Shown: positions 16,978-25,739, counted from the stretch's first letter. The stretch: DNA of 64,000 nt from Pseudomonas sp. GOM6 (GCF_029537485.1 NZ_JARPUS010000001.1:434001-498000); one strand, 5' to 3'. Translations and numbers: made by a program. The notes: generated by a model not told the origin, from the letters alone.

Positions 16978-17756
16978 GTGCCGCGCTGATGTCTTCGTCG
17001 AGCCTGAATTTCCCCCGTTTGCCGAGTCCCCTGGCCTGGCGCAACTGCGTAGCCGCCGGGGTGGCGCTGGGCCTGCACGCTCTGGTGCTGGGGCTGCTGC
17101 TGGCGCAGTGGCCGAGCAGCGTGCCCGAGGCGCCGCAGGTGCGCACCCTGACCACCCGCTTGATCACCCTGATGCCGCCCGCAACGCCGCAGCCGGAAGT
17201 TGTGCCGCTGCCGCCCGTAGCGCCCGAGCCGGTCAAGCCGCTGGAGCCCGTGGTGGAGGTGCCTAGGCCTGATCCGCGTATTCAGCAGCAGAAGCTGGAG
17301 CAGGCCGCCTTGGCTCGCAAGCGGGTAGAGGAGCGGAAGCGCGAGGAGCAACGCCTGGAGCAGCAGAGACTGGAACGTGAGCGTGTCGAGCAGCAGCTGG
17401 CTCGCCAGCAGGAACAGCAGCGCCTCGCCGCCGAACAGGCCCTGGCCGCCGAGCGCGCCCGCCAGGCCGAAGTGGCCGCGGCCGCCAGTCGCCAGTACCT
17501 GCCGATTGCCAAGGAAGCGCCGGACTACCCCGAACGTGCCCTGGACAAGGGCATCGAAGGCGATTGCACGGTGAGCTACCGGGTCAACCCGCAGGGCCGG
17601 GTGGAGAACCCGCAAGTGGTTGGCGAGTGTCATCCGCTGTTTATCCGCCCGTCACTTTCCGCCGCTAAAAGCTTCCGCTACCAGCCACGCATCGTCGATG
17701 GCCAGGCCGTAGCCGTGGACGGGGTGAAGAACACCTTCCACTACCGCATCGAATAA
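16974..17756 (+). CDS. tonB: TonB-family energy transducer
   Basis: The 260-residue protein has one N-terminal membrane helix (about 25-46), a proline-rich stretch (about 62-98, with PEPVKPLEPV), an unusually long Gln/Glu/Arg-rich coiled coil (about 100-165) and a C-terminal TonB domain beginning ...KEAPDYPERALDKGIEGDCTVSYRV. It spans the periplasm and carries ExbBD energy to the receptor. The GTG start at 16974 overlaps the exbD stop; an ATG at 16989 is an alternative. The coiled coil makes it look like a TolA/TonB hybrid, but the C-domain is TonB-like. It lies next to phoX. Confidence 0.88.
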   Translation: MSAALMSSSSLNFPRLPSPLAWRNCVAAGVALGLHALVLGLLLAQWPSSVPEAPQVRTLTTRLITLMPPATPQPEVVPLPPVAPEPVKPLEPVVEVPRPDPRIQQQKLEQAALARKRVEERKREEQRLEQQRLERERVEQQLARQQEQQRLAAEQALAAERARQAEVAAAASRQYLPIAKEAPDYPERALDKGIEGDCTVSYRVNPQGRVENPQVVGECHPLFIRPSLSAAKSFRYQPRIVDGQAVAVDGVKNTFHYRIE

Positions 17757-17860
17757 CTCCGCACTGCCAGCCCACCTCGACCACCCCCTCTCCCTGCGGG
17801 TGATGGCCGGGGTGCGGGCCAGGCAACGCCCTGCAGACCAACCAGAATCGAGACCCCGTG

Positions 17861-19816
17861 ATGAGCCACGAACACAACCAGTTCCACGCCCGCCTGGAAG
17901 CCCACGATGACATCGCCATCAACCCCAGCGCCAACCCGACGCTGGCCGAGCTGATCAACCCGAGCCGGCGCAACGTGCTCAAGGGCGGCCTGAGCCTGGC
18001 CGCGCTGGGCTTCTTCGCCGGCGGCATCAGCGCGTGCGGCAAGGCCAGCGCCAGCCCGCTGCTGAATTTTCGCGGTGTGCCCGTACAGCTTGACCCGCAG
18101 TTCGATCAGGTGCTGGTCGCCGAGGGCTACCGCGCCGTGCCGTTCTTCTCCTGGGGCGACCCGGTGGAAGCCGGTGCGCCGACCTGGAACCCGGACGCCA
18201 GCGACGACTGGCAGGCCCAGCTCAAGCAGGCCGGCGACAACCACGACGGCATGGAATTCTTCGCCTGCGAAGGCGAGGAGGGGCGTGGCCTGCTGGTGAT
18301 GAACCACGAGTACGTCAACCCACCGCTGCACCCGTCCGGGCAGATCGACCAGTCCAAGCCGCGTCCGTTGGCCGAAGTGCGCAAGGAGCAGGCCGCCCAC
18401 GGCGTGTCGGTGATCGAGGTGAAGCAGGGCGCCGACGGCCAGTGGCAGCGGGTCATGGATTCGCCCTACAACCGCCGCATCAGCATGCTCACGCCAATGC
18501 GCATCGCCGGGCCGCTGGCCGGGCTCGATGCGATGAAGACCGCCAGCGACCCCAGCGGCCTGGAGGTGCTCGGTACGCTGAACAACTGCTCCACCGGCAT
18601 CACGCCCTGGGGCACCTTCCTCACCTGCGAGGAAAACTGGCACAACTACTTCATCAACCGCGATAAGCAGGACTACGAGAGCCGCGTGTCGCACAAGCGC
18701 TATGGTCTGGCCAAGGAAGGCACGAGCAAGAACTACGCCTGGGAAACCGCCGATCCGCGCTTCGACGCCACGCCCTATGCCGAGCAGCCCCACGGCGGCC
18801 ACGTCAACGAGCCGCACCGCTTCGGCTGGGTGGTGGAGATCGACCCCTTCGATCCGCAGAGCCAGCCGGTCAAGCGCACCGCCTTCGGCCGCTTCAGCCG
18901 CGAATGCGCGGCGCTGAGCATGACCGCCGACGGCCGCCTGGCCTACTACTCCGGCGATGACTCGAAAGGCGAGTACGTCTACAAGTTCGTCCCTGCCGGG
19001 CGCTTCGACGCCGCCAACCCCAAGGCCAGCCGCGACCTGCTGGACGCGGGCACCCTGTATGCCGCGCGTTTCGATGCCGATGGCAGCGGCCAGTGGCTGG
19101 CCCTGGTGCACGGGCAGAACGGCCTGACGGCAGAGCACGGCTTCGCCAGCCAGGAAGAGGTGCTGCTCAACGCACGTGCCGCCGCCGACCGCGCCGGTGC
19201 CACGCCGATGGACCGCCCCGAGTGGGCCGCGGTGCACCCCAAGACCCGCGAGGTCTACGTCACCCTGACCAACAACGACGGGCGCGGCGACAAGCAGCCC
19301 ACCGACAAGGCCAACCCGCGCCCGCACAACCTGCACGGGCAGATCCTGCGCTTCAATGAACAGGACGCCGACCCGACCGCCACGGCCTTCACCTGGGAGC
19401 TGTTCCTGCTGGCCGGCGAAGCCAAGGGTGCCCGTGACAAGGACGGCAAGGCCGTGCCGGCCAACCTCACCGGCACCATCGACGGCGACCTGTTCTCCTC
19501 GCCGGACGGCCTGGCCTTCGACGTCGCCGGGCGCCTGTGGATCCAGACCGACTACGACGACATCGATCCGGCCATGCACAACATGGGCTGCAACCAGCTG
19601 CTTTGTGCCGACCCGCGTACGCGCGAAGTGCGTCGCTTCATGGTCGGTCCGCGCGGCTGCGAAATCACCGGCCTGGCCTGGAGCCCTGATGGCAGGACCA
19701 TGTGGGCCAATATCCAGCACCCCGGCATCAGCTACCCGGCCAGCGACGGTCACACCCGCCCGCGCTCGACCACGGTGATGATCACCCGGGAGGATGGTGG
19801 GGTGATCGGCGCCTGA
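17861..19816 (+). CDS. phoX: PhoX-family Tat-exported alkaline phosphatase
   Basis: The product has 651 residues. A Tat motif SRRNVLKGG lies at residues 35-43, followed by a hydrophobic stretch to about residue 58 and a possible Cys anchor (ISACGK). The PhoX body has NNCSTGITPWGTFLTCEENWHNYF near 245-268 (Fe/Ca-coordinating Cys/Glu), PHGGHVNEPHRFGWVVEIDP near 310 and AALSMTADGRLAYYSGDD near 353. PhoX enzymes are calcium/iron alkaline phosphatases of low specificity induced by phosphate starvation. The start at 17861 (ATG) is preferred to the GTG three bases upstream. It follows tonB by 104 bp with no obvious own PHO box, so it is probably transcribed with the island. Confidence 0.93.
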   Translation: MSHEHNQFHARLEAHDDIAINPSANPTLAELINPSRRNVLKGGLSLAALGFFAGGISACGKASASPLLNFRGVPVQLDPQFDQVLVAEGYRAVPFFSWGDPVEAGAPTWNPDASDDWQAQLKQAGDNHDGMEFFACEGEEGRGLLVMNHEYVNPPLHPSGQIDQSKPRPLAEVRKEQAAHGVSVIEVKQGADGQWQRVMDSPYNRRISMLTPMRIAGPLAGLDAMKTASDPSGLEVLGTLNNCSTGITPWGTFLTCEENWHNYFINRDKQDYESRVSHKRYGLAKEGTSKNYAWETADPRFDATPYAEQPHGGHVNEPHRFGWVVEIDPFDPQSQPVKRTAFGRFSRECAALSMTADGRLAYYSGDDSKGEYVYKFVPAGRFDAANPKASRDLLDAGTLYAARFDADGSGQWLALVHGQNGLTAEHGFASQEEVLLNARAAADRAGATPMDRPEWAAVHPKTREVYVTLTNNDGRGDKQPTDKANPRPHNLHGQILRFNEQDADPTATAFTWELFLLAGEAKGARDKDGKAVPANLTGTIDGDLFSSPDGLAFDVAGRLWIQTDYDDIDPAMHNMGCNQLLCADPRTREVRRFMVGPRGCEITGLAWSPDGRTMWANIQHPGISYPASDGHTRPRSTTVMITREDGGVIGA

Positions 19817-19892
19817 GTGTTGGCTGTAGGTTGGGGCGTGGCGGTTATGGGCGCCAACCTATGGCTGCGCCGGTCCCTTCGGCGCTGGGTTG

Positions 19893-19957
19893 ATCGCGGC
19901 TGAAGCCGCTCCCACAGGATGTTCCGGGCTTGTGTGGGAGCGGCTTCAGCCGCGAAT
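19893..19957. repeat. REP pair (REPIN), short type
   Basis: An inverted copy (19893-19916, ATCGCGGCTGAAGCC...) and a direct copy (19933-19957) of the GTGGGAGCGGCTTCAGCC unit with a 16-bp spacer, between phoX and the globin gene. Confidence 0.9.
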
Positions 19958-20098
19958 CGGGCAAGCCTCTGCTGCTTGGCTCGGGCTCTCGTGGACATTC
20001 GGGCATCACCTCACGAACGCGCTGCCAATCGACGCATCCGCGGGTGGGCTCGGCAGCCTTGGTCGCTTAACATTTCGGTCTTTCTCGGAGGGCGGAAC

Positions 20099-20515
20099 AT
20101 GAGCGAAACCTACGGCGTCGGCGACGCCTCCTATCGCGCTGCAGGCGGCATCGATGGCCTGCGCCGGCTGGTGGACGACTTCTATCGCTACATGGACGAG
20201 CTGCCCGAGGCCGCGGAGGTGCGTGCCCTGCATCCCGCGAGCCTGGATTCGGCCCGCGACAAGCTGGCGTGCTTTCTCAGTGGCTGGCTGGGCGGGCCGC
20301 GGTTGTTCGCCGAGAGGTATGGCGCCATCGGCATTCCCAGCTTCCATGCGCAGTGGCCGATTGGTCCAGCTCAGGCCGAGGCCTGGCTGCTGTGCATGGA
20401 AAAGGCCATCGCCGAGCAGCCTTATGCCGCTGACTTCGCCACCTACCTGCTGGCCCAGTTGCGCGTTCCGGCGCAGCGCATCGTTCAGGCCAGCGGCGCG
20501 CGGCACGGGCACTAG
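20099..20515 (+). CDS. Group II truncated hemoglobin
   Basis: The 138-residue protein begins MSETYGVGDASYRAAGGIDGLRRLVDDFYRYMD, with the B10 aromatic in FYRYMD. It has the trHb II block FLSGWLGGPRLFAERYG (residues 59-75) followed by IPSFHAQWPIG, in which His83 is the proximal heme ligand, then WLLCMEKAI. Such globins bind O2/NO/CO and are linked to peroxide or nitrosative stress. The start at 20099 is supported by GGAGGGCGG upstream. It has no operon partner except the small ORF 103 bp downstream. Confidence 0.88.
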   Translation: MSETYGVGDASYRAAGGIDGLRRLVDDFYRYMDELPEAAEVRALHPASLDSARDKLACFLSGWLGGPRLFAERYGAIGIPSFHAQWPIGPAQAEAWLLCMEKAIAEQPYAADFATYLLAQLRVPAQRIVQASGARHGH

Positions 20516-20617
20516 CGGCTGTTATCGGCCGCAGGCATAGACACTATCGAAAGCAGCGATTTCCGCTCGAAACCGCTGCCGCCTAGAGTGGCTCCACGTT
20601 CACAGGAGATCACTCAG

Positions 20618-20800
20618 ATGCCCCGTATCGACATCATGTCCATGATCGGCAGCGCCGTCCCTGAGGCGTTGCGTAGCAGCGGCCATCTGGTCTGCTGGTA
20701 TGTGCTGGTCGACGGCGTGGCGTGCTCCGGGCCTTTCGTTGCCCCCGATCTGGCCGAGGATGCCAAGCGCTTTTTCCAGCGCCACCTGCGCCCGCTCTGA
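20618..20800 (+). CDS. Small conserved-looking protein of unknown function (60 aa)
   Basis: The ORF begins MPRIDIMSMIG and ends FFQRHLRPL; it has a central GHLVCWYVLVDGVACSGPF stretch with two cysteines. A strong AGGAGAT ribosome site lies 10 nt upstream and a rho-independent terminator follows at 20876. Length, site and codon use support a real gene. I do not recognise the family. Confidence 0.65.
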   Translation: MPRIDIMSMIGSAVPEALRSSGHLVCWYVLVDGVACSGPFVAPDLAEDAKRFFQRHLRPL

Positions 20801-20875
20801 CGTTCCTGCCCCCGATGCTCCTGCGCTGACAATGGCGCATTTGGCAGCCCCGGCTGCCTGTTTATTCCCTAGCTT

Positions 20876-20903
20876 GCCCGCCCATCCCCGGCGGGCTTTT
20901 TTT
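20876..20903 (+). terminator. Rho-independent terminator after the 60-aa ORF
   Basis: GCCCGCC-CATCCCC-GGCGGGC (20876-20896) followed by seven T residues. Confidence 0.9.
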
Positions 20904-20941
20904 ATCTGCTCCAATTGCCTGCGCACTACTGTCGGGCGAGG

Positions 20942-21919
20942 TTATGGCGACAGGTCGCGCAGGATGGTCGAGCGCCTGGCCTCGTCCTGGGGAAACACCC
21001 GGCCGTTGCGCAGGCACTCGAACAGGTGCTCGAACACCACGCCGGGGCGACCCCTGGCGTCGCTGCGGAAGTAGGAGTGGCCCTTGGGCATGTCGTAGCG
21101 GGTGTTCACGTCGTCGCAGTCCACCGCGTACAGGTTGTGCGGGGCCAGGTCCATGTTTTCCGGGCCGCTGTGGCCGAGGCGGCGCGAGGCGATGCGGTTC
21201 TTCAGGTTGGCCGCCTTGCTGCCGCGCAGGGCCAGGTCGTCGGAGGCGTAGTAGACCACCACGTTGCGCGAGGCGTGAGAGATCAGCTCGCCGCGCTGGC
21301 CACGGTGGATGCTCTCGTTCTCGATGTCCGCCGCCACCAGGAAGGTGTTGCGAAACAGCATGGGCACGCCGTTGGCCAGGTCGTAGCGATCCCACTCGCA
21401 GAGAGTCTCGCGCAATACCCGGTTACCCATGGAGTGGGCCAGCACGTTGATGCGCTTGAGGCAGCTTTCCTCCCCGGCTTCCTCGCGGCGGTCGCGCCAG
21501 CGCATGAACAGGCTGAGCGCGCGGGCCAGGGAGATGGCGCTGTAGTCGGCGGACTTCTGGTCGTCCCAGTAGTCCTGGACGATGCCCAGGTCGTTGTCGC
21601 AGGGCCAGATGACCGGGATCACCAGCACTTCCTTCGGGTCCTTCAGGTCGCACAGATCCTGGAATTCCTGCGCTGCGGCGAAGATGTCGTCGGGCAGGTT
21701 GGAAAATCCGTGAATGTACAGCAGCACCTGGCGGCGCGGAGCCTTCTGCAGGCGATCGAGAAAGGCCTGGCTGCCCACTTCGATCAGCTTCTTCTTGCTC
21801 TTGCGCTCGCAGAAGTACACCGAGTGGCTGGGGGCGTTGTTACGCAGGTCGAACTCAAAGGGGCGGCCGGCGACCGTCTCGATCGAGGCCGTGGGGAAGC
21901 GGTTGGTGATGAAGAGCAT
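20942..21919 (-). CDS. Alpha/beta hydrolase of the DUF900 family
   Basis: The 325-residue protein has an alpha/beta-hydrolase layout: VLLYIHGFSNLPDDIF near residue 65 (oxyanion region), INVLAHSMGNRVLRE near 155-170 with the nucleophile Ser in HSMGN, and AADIENES near 198. DUF900 proteins are putative esterases or lipases of unknown substrate. The start at 21919 (MLFITNRFP) is preferred because GGAGAAC lies just upstream and DUF900 proteins begin with this ITNR block; the longer in-frame start lacks a ribosome site. It has no signal peptide and is likely cytoplasmic. The neighbours (exporter behind it, terminator ahead) suggest it is monocistronic. Confidence 0.85.
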   Translation of the reverse strand: MLFITNRFPTASIETVAGRPFEFDLRNNAPSHSVYFCERKSKKKLIEVGSQAFLDRLQKAPRRQVLLYIHGFSNLPDDIFAAAQEFQDLCDLKDPKEVLVIPVIWPCDNDLGIVQDYWDDQKSADYSAISLARALSLFMRWRDRREEAGEESCLKRINVLAHSMGNRVLRETLCEWDRYDLANGVPMLFRNTFLVAADIENESIHRGQRGELISHASRNVVVYYASDDLALRGSKAANLKNRIASRRLGHSGPENMDLAPHNLYAVDCDDVNTRYDMPKGHSYFRSDARGRPGVVFEHLFECLRNGRVFPQDEARRSTILRDLSP

Positions 21920-22053
21920 GGATGTTCTCCCGTGGCGTGGCGGCGATGGGCAGAACAACGCGGGAGAAAGGGACGGCGCACTCCTGTGCATCCGGCCTCT
22001 GCCTGATCTAACGCTAGGCCGGCTGCAGAGCGGCGCCACTACCATTCGGCGCC

Positions 22054-23478
22054 TCAGTCTTCGGGGCGGCTGGCCAGGATGCGCGCACGACGGCCGTCGA
22101 CGCTGGCCAGTTGCAGGAAAATTCCGGCCGCCAGCATGGTCAGCACGCCGACGCAGAGGAAGGTGGCCTGGAAGGCGCCGAGCACGCTGCTCACCTCCTG
22201 GCCGATGCTGGCGCTGAAGCCGCCGAGCAGGGCGGCGGCGCAGGCCACGCCCAGGCTTAGCGAGAGCTGGGCGACCACCGACAGCAGGCTGTTGCCGCTG
22301 CTGGCGCTATGGTCGTCGAGGTCGATCAGGGTCACGGTGTTCATTGCCGTGAACTGCAGCGAGTTGATGCCGCCGAGCACTGCCAGCTGGGTCAGCAGCA
22401 GCCAGGTCGGGTAGTCGCCATCGACCAGCGCCAGGCTGGCCAGGCCGAGGCCCAGCGCCAGGGTGTTGCTAGCAAGTATCACGCGGTAGCCGAAGTGCTC
22501 GATCAGTGGGCGCGCCAGGGACTTGGCCAGCATCGCCGCCAGCGCCAGGGGGATCATGCTCATGCCGGCCTCGGCCGGCGAATAACCCAGCGCCACCTGC
22601 AGCAGCAGCGGCACCAGGAACGGCAGGGCGCCGCTGCCCAGGCGCGAGAACAGGTTGCCGAGAATGCCGACGGCGAAGGTGCGGGTGCGAAACAGGCTGG
22701 GGGCGAACAGCGGTTGCTCGATATGCCCGGCGCGCAGCCAGTAAGCGGCCAGGCAGGCCAGGCCGGCGAACAGCAGGAGCATCACCCGCAGGTGCGGCAG
22801 GTGCAGCTCGCCGAGGCCCTCCAGGGCGATAGTGATCAGCACCATGGCGGCGCCGAACAGCAGGAAACCGGGAATGTCGAAGCGGCTGCGCTCGGGCCCG
22901 CGCAGGTCCGGCATCAGTTTGAACGCGGCGATGCAGCCGAGCAGGCCGACCGGCAGGTTGAGCAGGAAGATCCAGTGCCAGGAGGCGTACTCCACCAGCC
23001 AGCCACCCAGGGTCGGGCCGATCAGCGGGCCGAGCAGGCCGGGAATGGTGACGAAGCCCATGATCCGCACCAGGTCGCTGCGCGGGTAGGCGCGCAGCAC
23101 TACCAGACGGCCCACCGGCAGCATCAGGGCACCGCCCAGACCCTGGACAATGCGCGCCAGTACCAGCTGGGTAAGGTTGGCCGACAGCGCGCACAACAGC
23201 GAGCCGAGGCTGAACAGCACGATGGCGCTGAGGAAAATGCGCTGGGTGCCGAAGCGGTCCGACAACCAGCCGGAGGCGGGAATCACGATGGCTACGGTGA
23301 GCATGTAGGCGATCACCACCGACTGCATGCGCAGCGGGTCTTCGTGCAGGTCGCCGGCCATGGCCGGCAGCGCCGTGTTGAGAATGGTGCCGTCCAGGGT
23401 CTGCATGAAAAAGGCGATGGCCACCACCCAGGGCAACAGGCGGGCGGTGGTGGCGGGCAATGGCAGCGAGCTGGGCAT
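22054..23478 (-). CDS. DHA2-family MFS multidrug exporter (MdtD-like)
   Basis: The 474-residue protein has 14 hydrophobic segments, as in DHA2 transporters. It has FMQTLDGTILNTALPAM in helix 1 (the D-x-T-I/V-x-N-V/T-A-L-P motif), GWLSDRFGTQRIFL in loop 2-3 (motif A) and GPLIGPTLGGWL in helix 5 (motif C of drug/H+ antiporters). The closest named type is MdtD/YegB-like. It exports toxic compounds across the inner membrane with proton antiport, but no outer-membrane or adaptor partner is adjacent, so the export substrate is unknown. It starts at 23478 with a CAAGG-like site. Confidence 0.88.
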   Translation of the reverse strand: MPSSLPLPATTARLLPWVVAIAFFMQTLDGTILNTALPAMAGDLHEDPLRMQSVVIAYMLTVAIVIPASGWLSDRFGTQRIFLSAIVLFSLGSLLCALSANLTQLVLARIVQGLGGALMLPVGRLVVLRAYPRSDLVRIMGFVTIPGLLGPLIGPTLGGWLVEYASWHWIFLLNLPVGLLGCIAAFKLMPDLRGPERSRFDIPGFLLFGAAMVLITIALEGLGELHLPHLRVMLLLFAGLACLAAYWLRAGHIEQPLFAPSLFRTRTFAVGILGNLFSRLGSGALPFLVPLLLQVALGYSPAEAGMSMIPLALAAMLAKSLARPLIEHFGYRVILASNTLALGLGLASLALVDGDYPTWLLLTQLAVLGGINSLQFTAMNTVTLIDLDDHSASSGNSLLSVVAQLSLSLGVACAAALLGGFSASIGQEVSSVLGAFQATFLCVGVLTMLAAGIFLQLASVDGRRARILASRPED

Positions 23479-23538
23479 GAGAGGCCTTGCTGGGGTGGTT
23501 GTCTGGACTCTAGGTGCCTGGCGCGTGTGTGGCCAGCC

Positions 23539-23703
23539 TTAGCCCCTTCGCGGCAGCAGCGCCCAGCAACCGATCAACGCCGGCAGGCCGAGACCAAGCC
23601 AGGCCAGGGCGTCCCAGGCGCCATCGCCAAGCAGGGCAACGACAAGCCCGGCGGCGCCGAGCACCGCCAGCAGGCCTGGCAGCAGGAAGGTCGACTGCCT
23701 CAC
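23539..23703 (-). CDS. Small membrane protein coupled to PepSY protein (54 aa)
   Basis: The ORF starts with GTG at 23703 in a GTGA overlap with the PepSY stop (VRQSTFLLPGLLAVL...) and encodes two hydrophobic helices ending LIGCWALLPRRG. The overlap strongly suggests translational coupling. Similar small membrane proteins occur after PepSY-TM genes in Pseudomonas iron-responsive loci (from memory). A longer in-frame start inside the PepSY gene is less likely. Confidence 0.68.
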   Translation of the reverse strand: MRQSTFLLPGLLAVLGAAGLVVALLGDGAWDALAWLGLGLPALIGCWALLPRRG

Positions 23704-24827
23704 GCCACCACCTCGTCGCGCAGGGCCGCGCGTGGCGCGCGGCGGCGCACCCACCAGAGGTACAGGCCGCTGCCGAGGACGATGATGGTCAGCACGTCGA
23801 GTACCGCCCAGAGCAGCTGCATCGGCCGCCCGCCGTAGTCGCCGAAGTGCAGCGGCTGCGACATGGCCAGCGCGTCCATGTACCAGGGGCGTTCACCCAC
23901 GGCGGTCACGGCCAGGGTCTGCGCGTCGATCAGTACCGGCGTCCACAGGTGCGAGGTCAGGTGGCTGTCGCCGACCATGAACACGGCGTAGTGGTGCTCA
24001 CTGGAAAAACGCGTGCCGGGGAAGGCGATAAAGTCCGGGCGCATGCCGGGTGCGGCTGCACCCGCGATGCGCAGCAGTTCGTCGGCCGGCGCGCGCGAGG
24101 TCAGCGGAGGGGCATCACGATAAGGCTCGACCATGGCCGCCAGGGTGTCGTTGCGCCAGGCCTCGATCAGTAGGTCGGCGCAGGCGCTGATCACCCCGGT
24201 GATGCCCACCGTCAGCGCCCAGGCCAGGGTCACGATACCGAGCAGGTTGTGCAGGTCGAGCCAGCGCAGGCGGGTGGATTTGTCGCGGCGCACCTCGGCG
24301 AACTTCAGCTTGCGCATGAACGGCGCGTAGAGCACCACGCCGGAGACGATGGCGAGCACGAACAGCAGCCCCATAAAGGCCAGCAGCCACTTGCCCGGCA
24401 GGCCGGCGAGCAGGTCCACGTGCAGGCGCAGCATCAGCATCATGACGCCGCCATTGGCCGCCGGCATCGCCACGGCTTCGCCCGTGCGTGCGTCGAGCAT
24501 GAAGGTGTGCGAGGCATTGGGTTCGGTGCCGGCCGTGGCGGCGGTGATGGCCACCACGCCGTTGGGCTCGTCCGCTTCCCAGCCGAGGTATTGCAGCACC
24601 TCGCCGGGACGATGCTGCTCGGCGGCCTCGACCAGTTGCTGCAGCTCCAGGCGCGGCGTGTCCGCGGCCATCTCGCGCAGCTCGGGGGCTTCGCCGAGCA
24701 GGTGTTCCAGCTCATGGTGAAAGATCAGCGGCAGGCCGGTCAGGGCCAGCAGCAGGAGAAACAGGGTGCAGATCAGGCTGGTCCAGGTGTGGATGAAGGA
24801 CCAGCGACGAAGGGTGGTTGAACGCAT
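23700..24827 (-). CDS. PepSY-associated transmembrane protein
   Basis: The 375-residue protein has the PepSY-TM order: an N-terminal helix beginning RRWSFIHTWTSLICTLFLLLLALTGLPLIF (helix 1, residues about 8-36), a periplasmic PepSY-like domain, a second helix (about 143-165), DLHNLLGIVTLAWALTVGITGVISA (about 191-215), a second periplasmic domain, and a last helix near 340-362. Histidines in the helices (HTW, HH, DLHN) could bind heme or metal, and some relatives are ferric-siderophore reductases. No Fur box could be recognised in the 95-bp upstream gap. It is followed by a coupled 54-residue membrane protein. Confidence 0.87.
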   Translation of the reverse strand: MRSTTLRRWSFIHTWTSLICTLFLLLLALTGLPLIFHHELEHLLGEAPELREMAADTPRLELQQLVEAAEQHRPGEVLQYLGWEADEPNGVVAITAATAGTEPNASHTFMLDARTGEAVAMPAANGGVMMLMLRLHVDLLAGLPGKWLLAFMGLLFVLAIVSGVVLYAPFMRKLKFAEVRRDKSTRLRWLDLHNLLGIVTLAWALTVGITGVISACADLLIEAWRNDTLAAMVEPYRDAPPLTSRAPADELLRIAGAAAPGMRPDFIAFPGTRFSSEHHYAVFMVGDSHLTSHLWTPVLIDAQTLAVTAVGERPWYMDALAMSQPLHFGDYGGRPMQLLWAVLDVLTIIVLGSGLYLWWVRRRAPRAALRDEVVA

Positions 24828-24922
24828 GGTGCTGGCGGCCGGACTGCAGGGCCGCGCAGTTTAATCAGCCGCTGACGGTGCTGGAACCAGGAAAAATCTA
24901 CCGCGGTCATCGGCAACCTCTA

Positions 24923-25612
24923 TTACAGCGAGGGCACGGTCTGTCGTCTGCGCCATGACTGTGCCCGGCGCTGCAGTTCGGCCAGGCTATCGAGGCCCTG
25001 GCGGCGTGCCTGGCTGAACAGGATCAGTGTCAGCTCGGCGGTGGCCAGGGCATCGGCGCTGGCGTTGTGGCGTTCGGCGGCCTGCAGTTTGAAGTAGTCC
25101 AGCCAGTCATCCAGCCCGACACGGCGCTGCGGCCCTCTGGGGCAGAGCAGAGGTGCCAGGTCGGCGACATCGATAAAGGGGTGTTGCAGGCGATAGCCGA
25201 GCTGGCGTTTCAGTGCCCGCTGCAGCATGTGCTGGTCGAAGGGCGCATGGAAGGCCAGTAGCGGGCTGTCGCCGACGAAGTCCATGAATTCGAGTAGGGC
25301 TTCGGTCGGCTCGCGGCCGGCGGCGATGGTGCTGGGCGCGATGCCGTGGATCAGGGTGCTGGCGCTGGCCTTGTGATTGGGCTGGCACAGGGTGCATTCG
25401 AACTGTTGGGAGAAGTCGATGGCGCCATGCTCGATCACCACTGCACCGATGGCCAGCAGGTGGTCGCGCTGCAGGTTGAGGCCGCTGGTTTCCAGATCCA
25501 CGACCACCAGGCGCTGCGCGCTCAGCGGGCGGTCATCCAGCGGGCGCGGCGCCGTCAGCCCGTCGCAGCGCGGATCGTAGGTGGGCCTGAGCCAGTCGAG
25601 GACGCGTTTCAT
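24923..25612 (-). CDS. DnaQ-like 3'-5' exonuclease (DEDDh)
   Basis: The 229-residue protein has the DEDDh exonuclease motifs: VVVDLETSGLN (Exo I, near residue 36), LLAFHAPFDQHML (Exo II, near 117) and HNASADALATAEL (Exo III, near 181), with the final His/Asp. It resembles the epsilon-like proteins often found next to DUF294/CBS genes in Pseudomonas. The start at 25612 (MKRVLDWLRP) is chosen because AGGATATG lies about 10 nt upstream. A mixed REP element separates it from the DUF294 gene by 127 bp. Its function is probably nucleic-acid trimming or nucleotide-messenger turnover; the substrate is not known. Confidence 0.88.
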   Translation of the reverse strand: MKRVLDWLRPTYDPRCDGLTAPRPLDDRPLSAQRLVVVDLETSGLNLQRDHLLAIGAVVIEHGAIDFSQQFECTLCQPNHKASASTLIHGIAPSTIAAGREPTEALLEFMDFVGDSPLLAFHAPFDQHMLQRALKRQLGYRLQHPFIDVADLAPLLCPRGPQRRVGLDDWLDYFKLQAAERHNASADALATAELTLILFSQARRQGLDSLAELQRRAQSWRRRQTVPSL

Positions 25613-25626
25613 TGGGCGGCATATCC

Positions 25627-25722
25627 TGTGGGAGCGGCTGGGCGGCACGCCGCTTTAGCCGCGATTGGGGCAATAGCCGCATTAGAGTTGCCTGGTTTTA
25701 TCGCGGCTAAAGCCGCTCCCAC
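25627..25722. repeat. Mixed REP pair: long-variant REP plus short REP
   Basis: 25627-25665 is a REP unit with extra bases after GTGGGAGCGG (CTGGGCGGCACGC...), before CGCTTTAGCCGCGAT. The inverted short unit is 25700-25722. It lies between the exonuclease and DUF294 genes. The long variant also occurs at 52898-52937. Confidence 0.85.
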
Positions 25723-25739
25723 GGAGAGAGAAGGTGTTG

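Noticed and set aside
17741..19753. 670-codon open frame on the minus strand, antisense to phoX
   Set aside because: It has arginine/valine/glycine-biased composition, overlaps phoX entirely and has no ribosome site; phoX has clear Tat and catalytic motifs.
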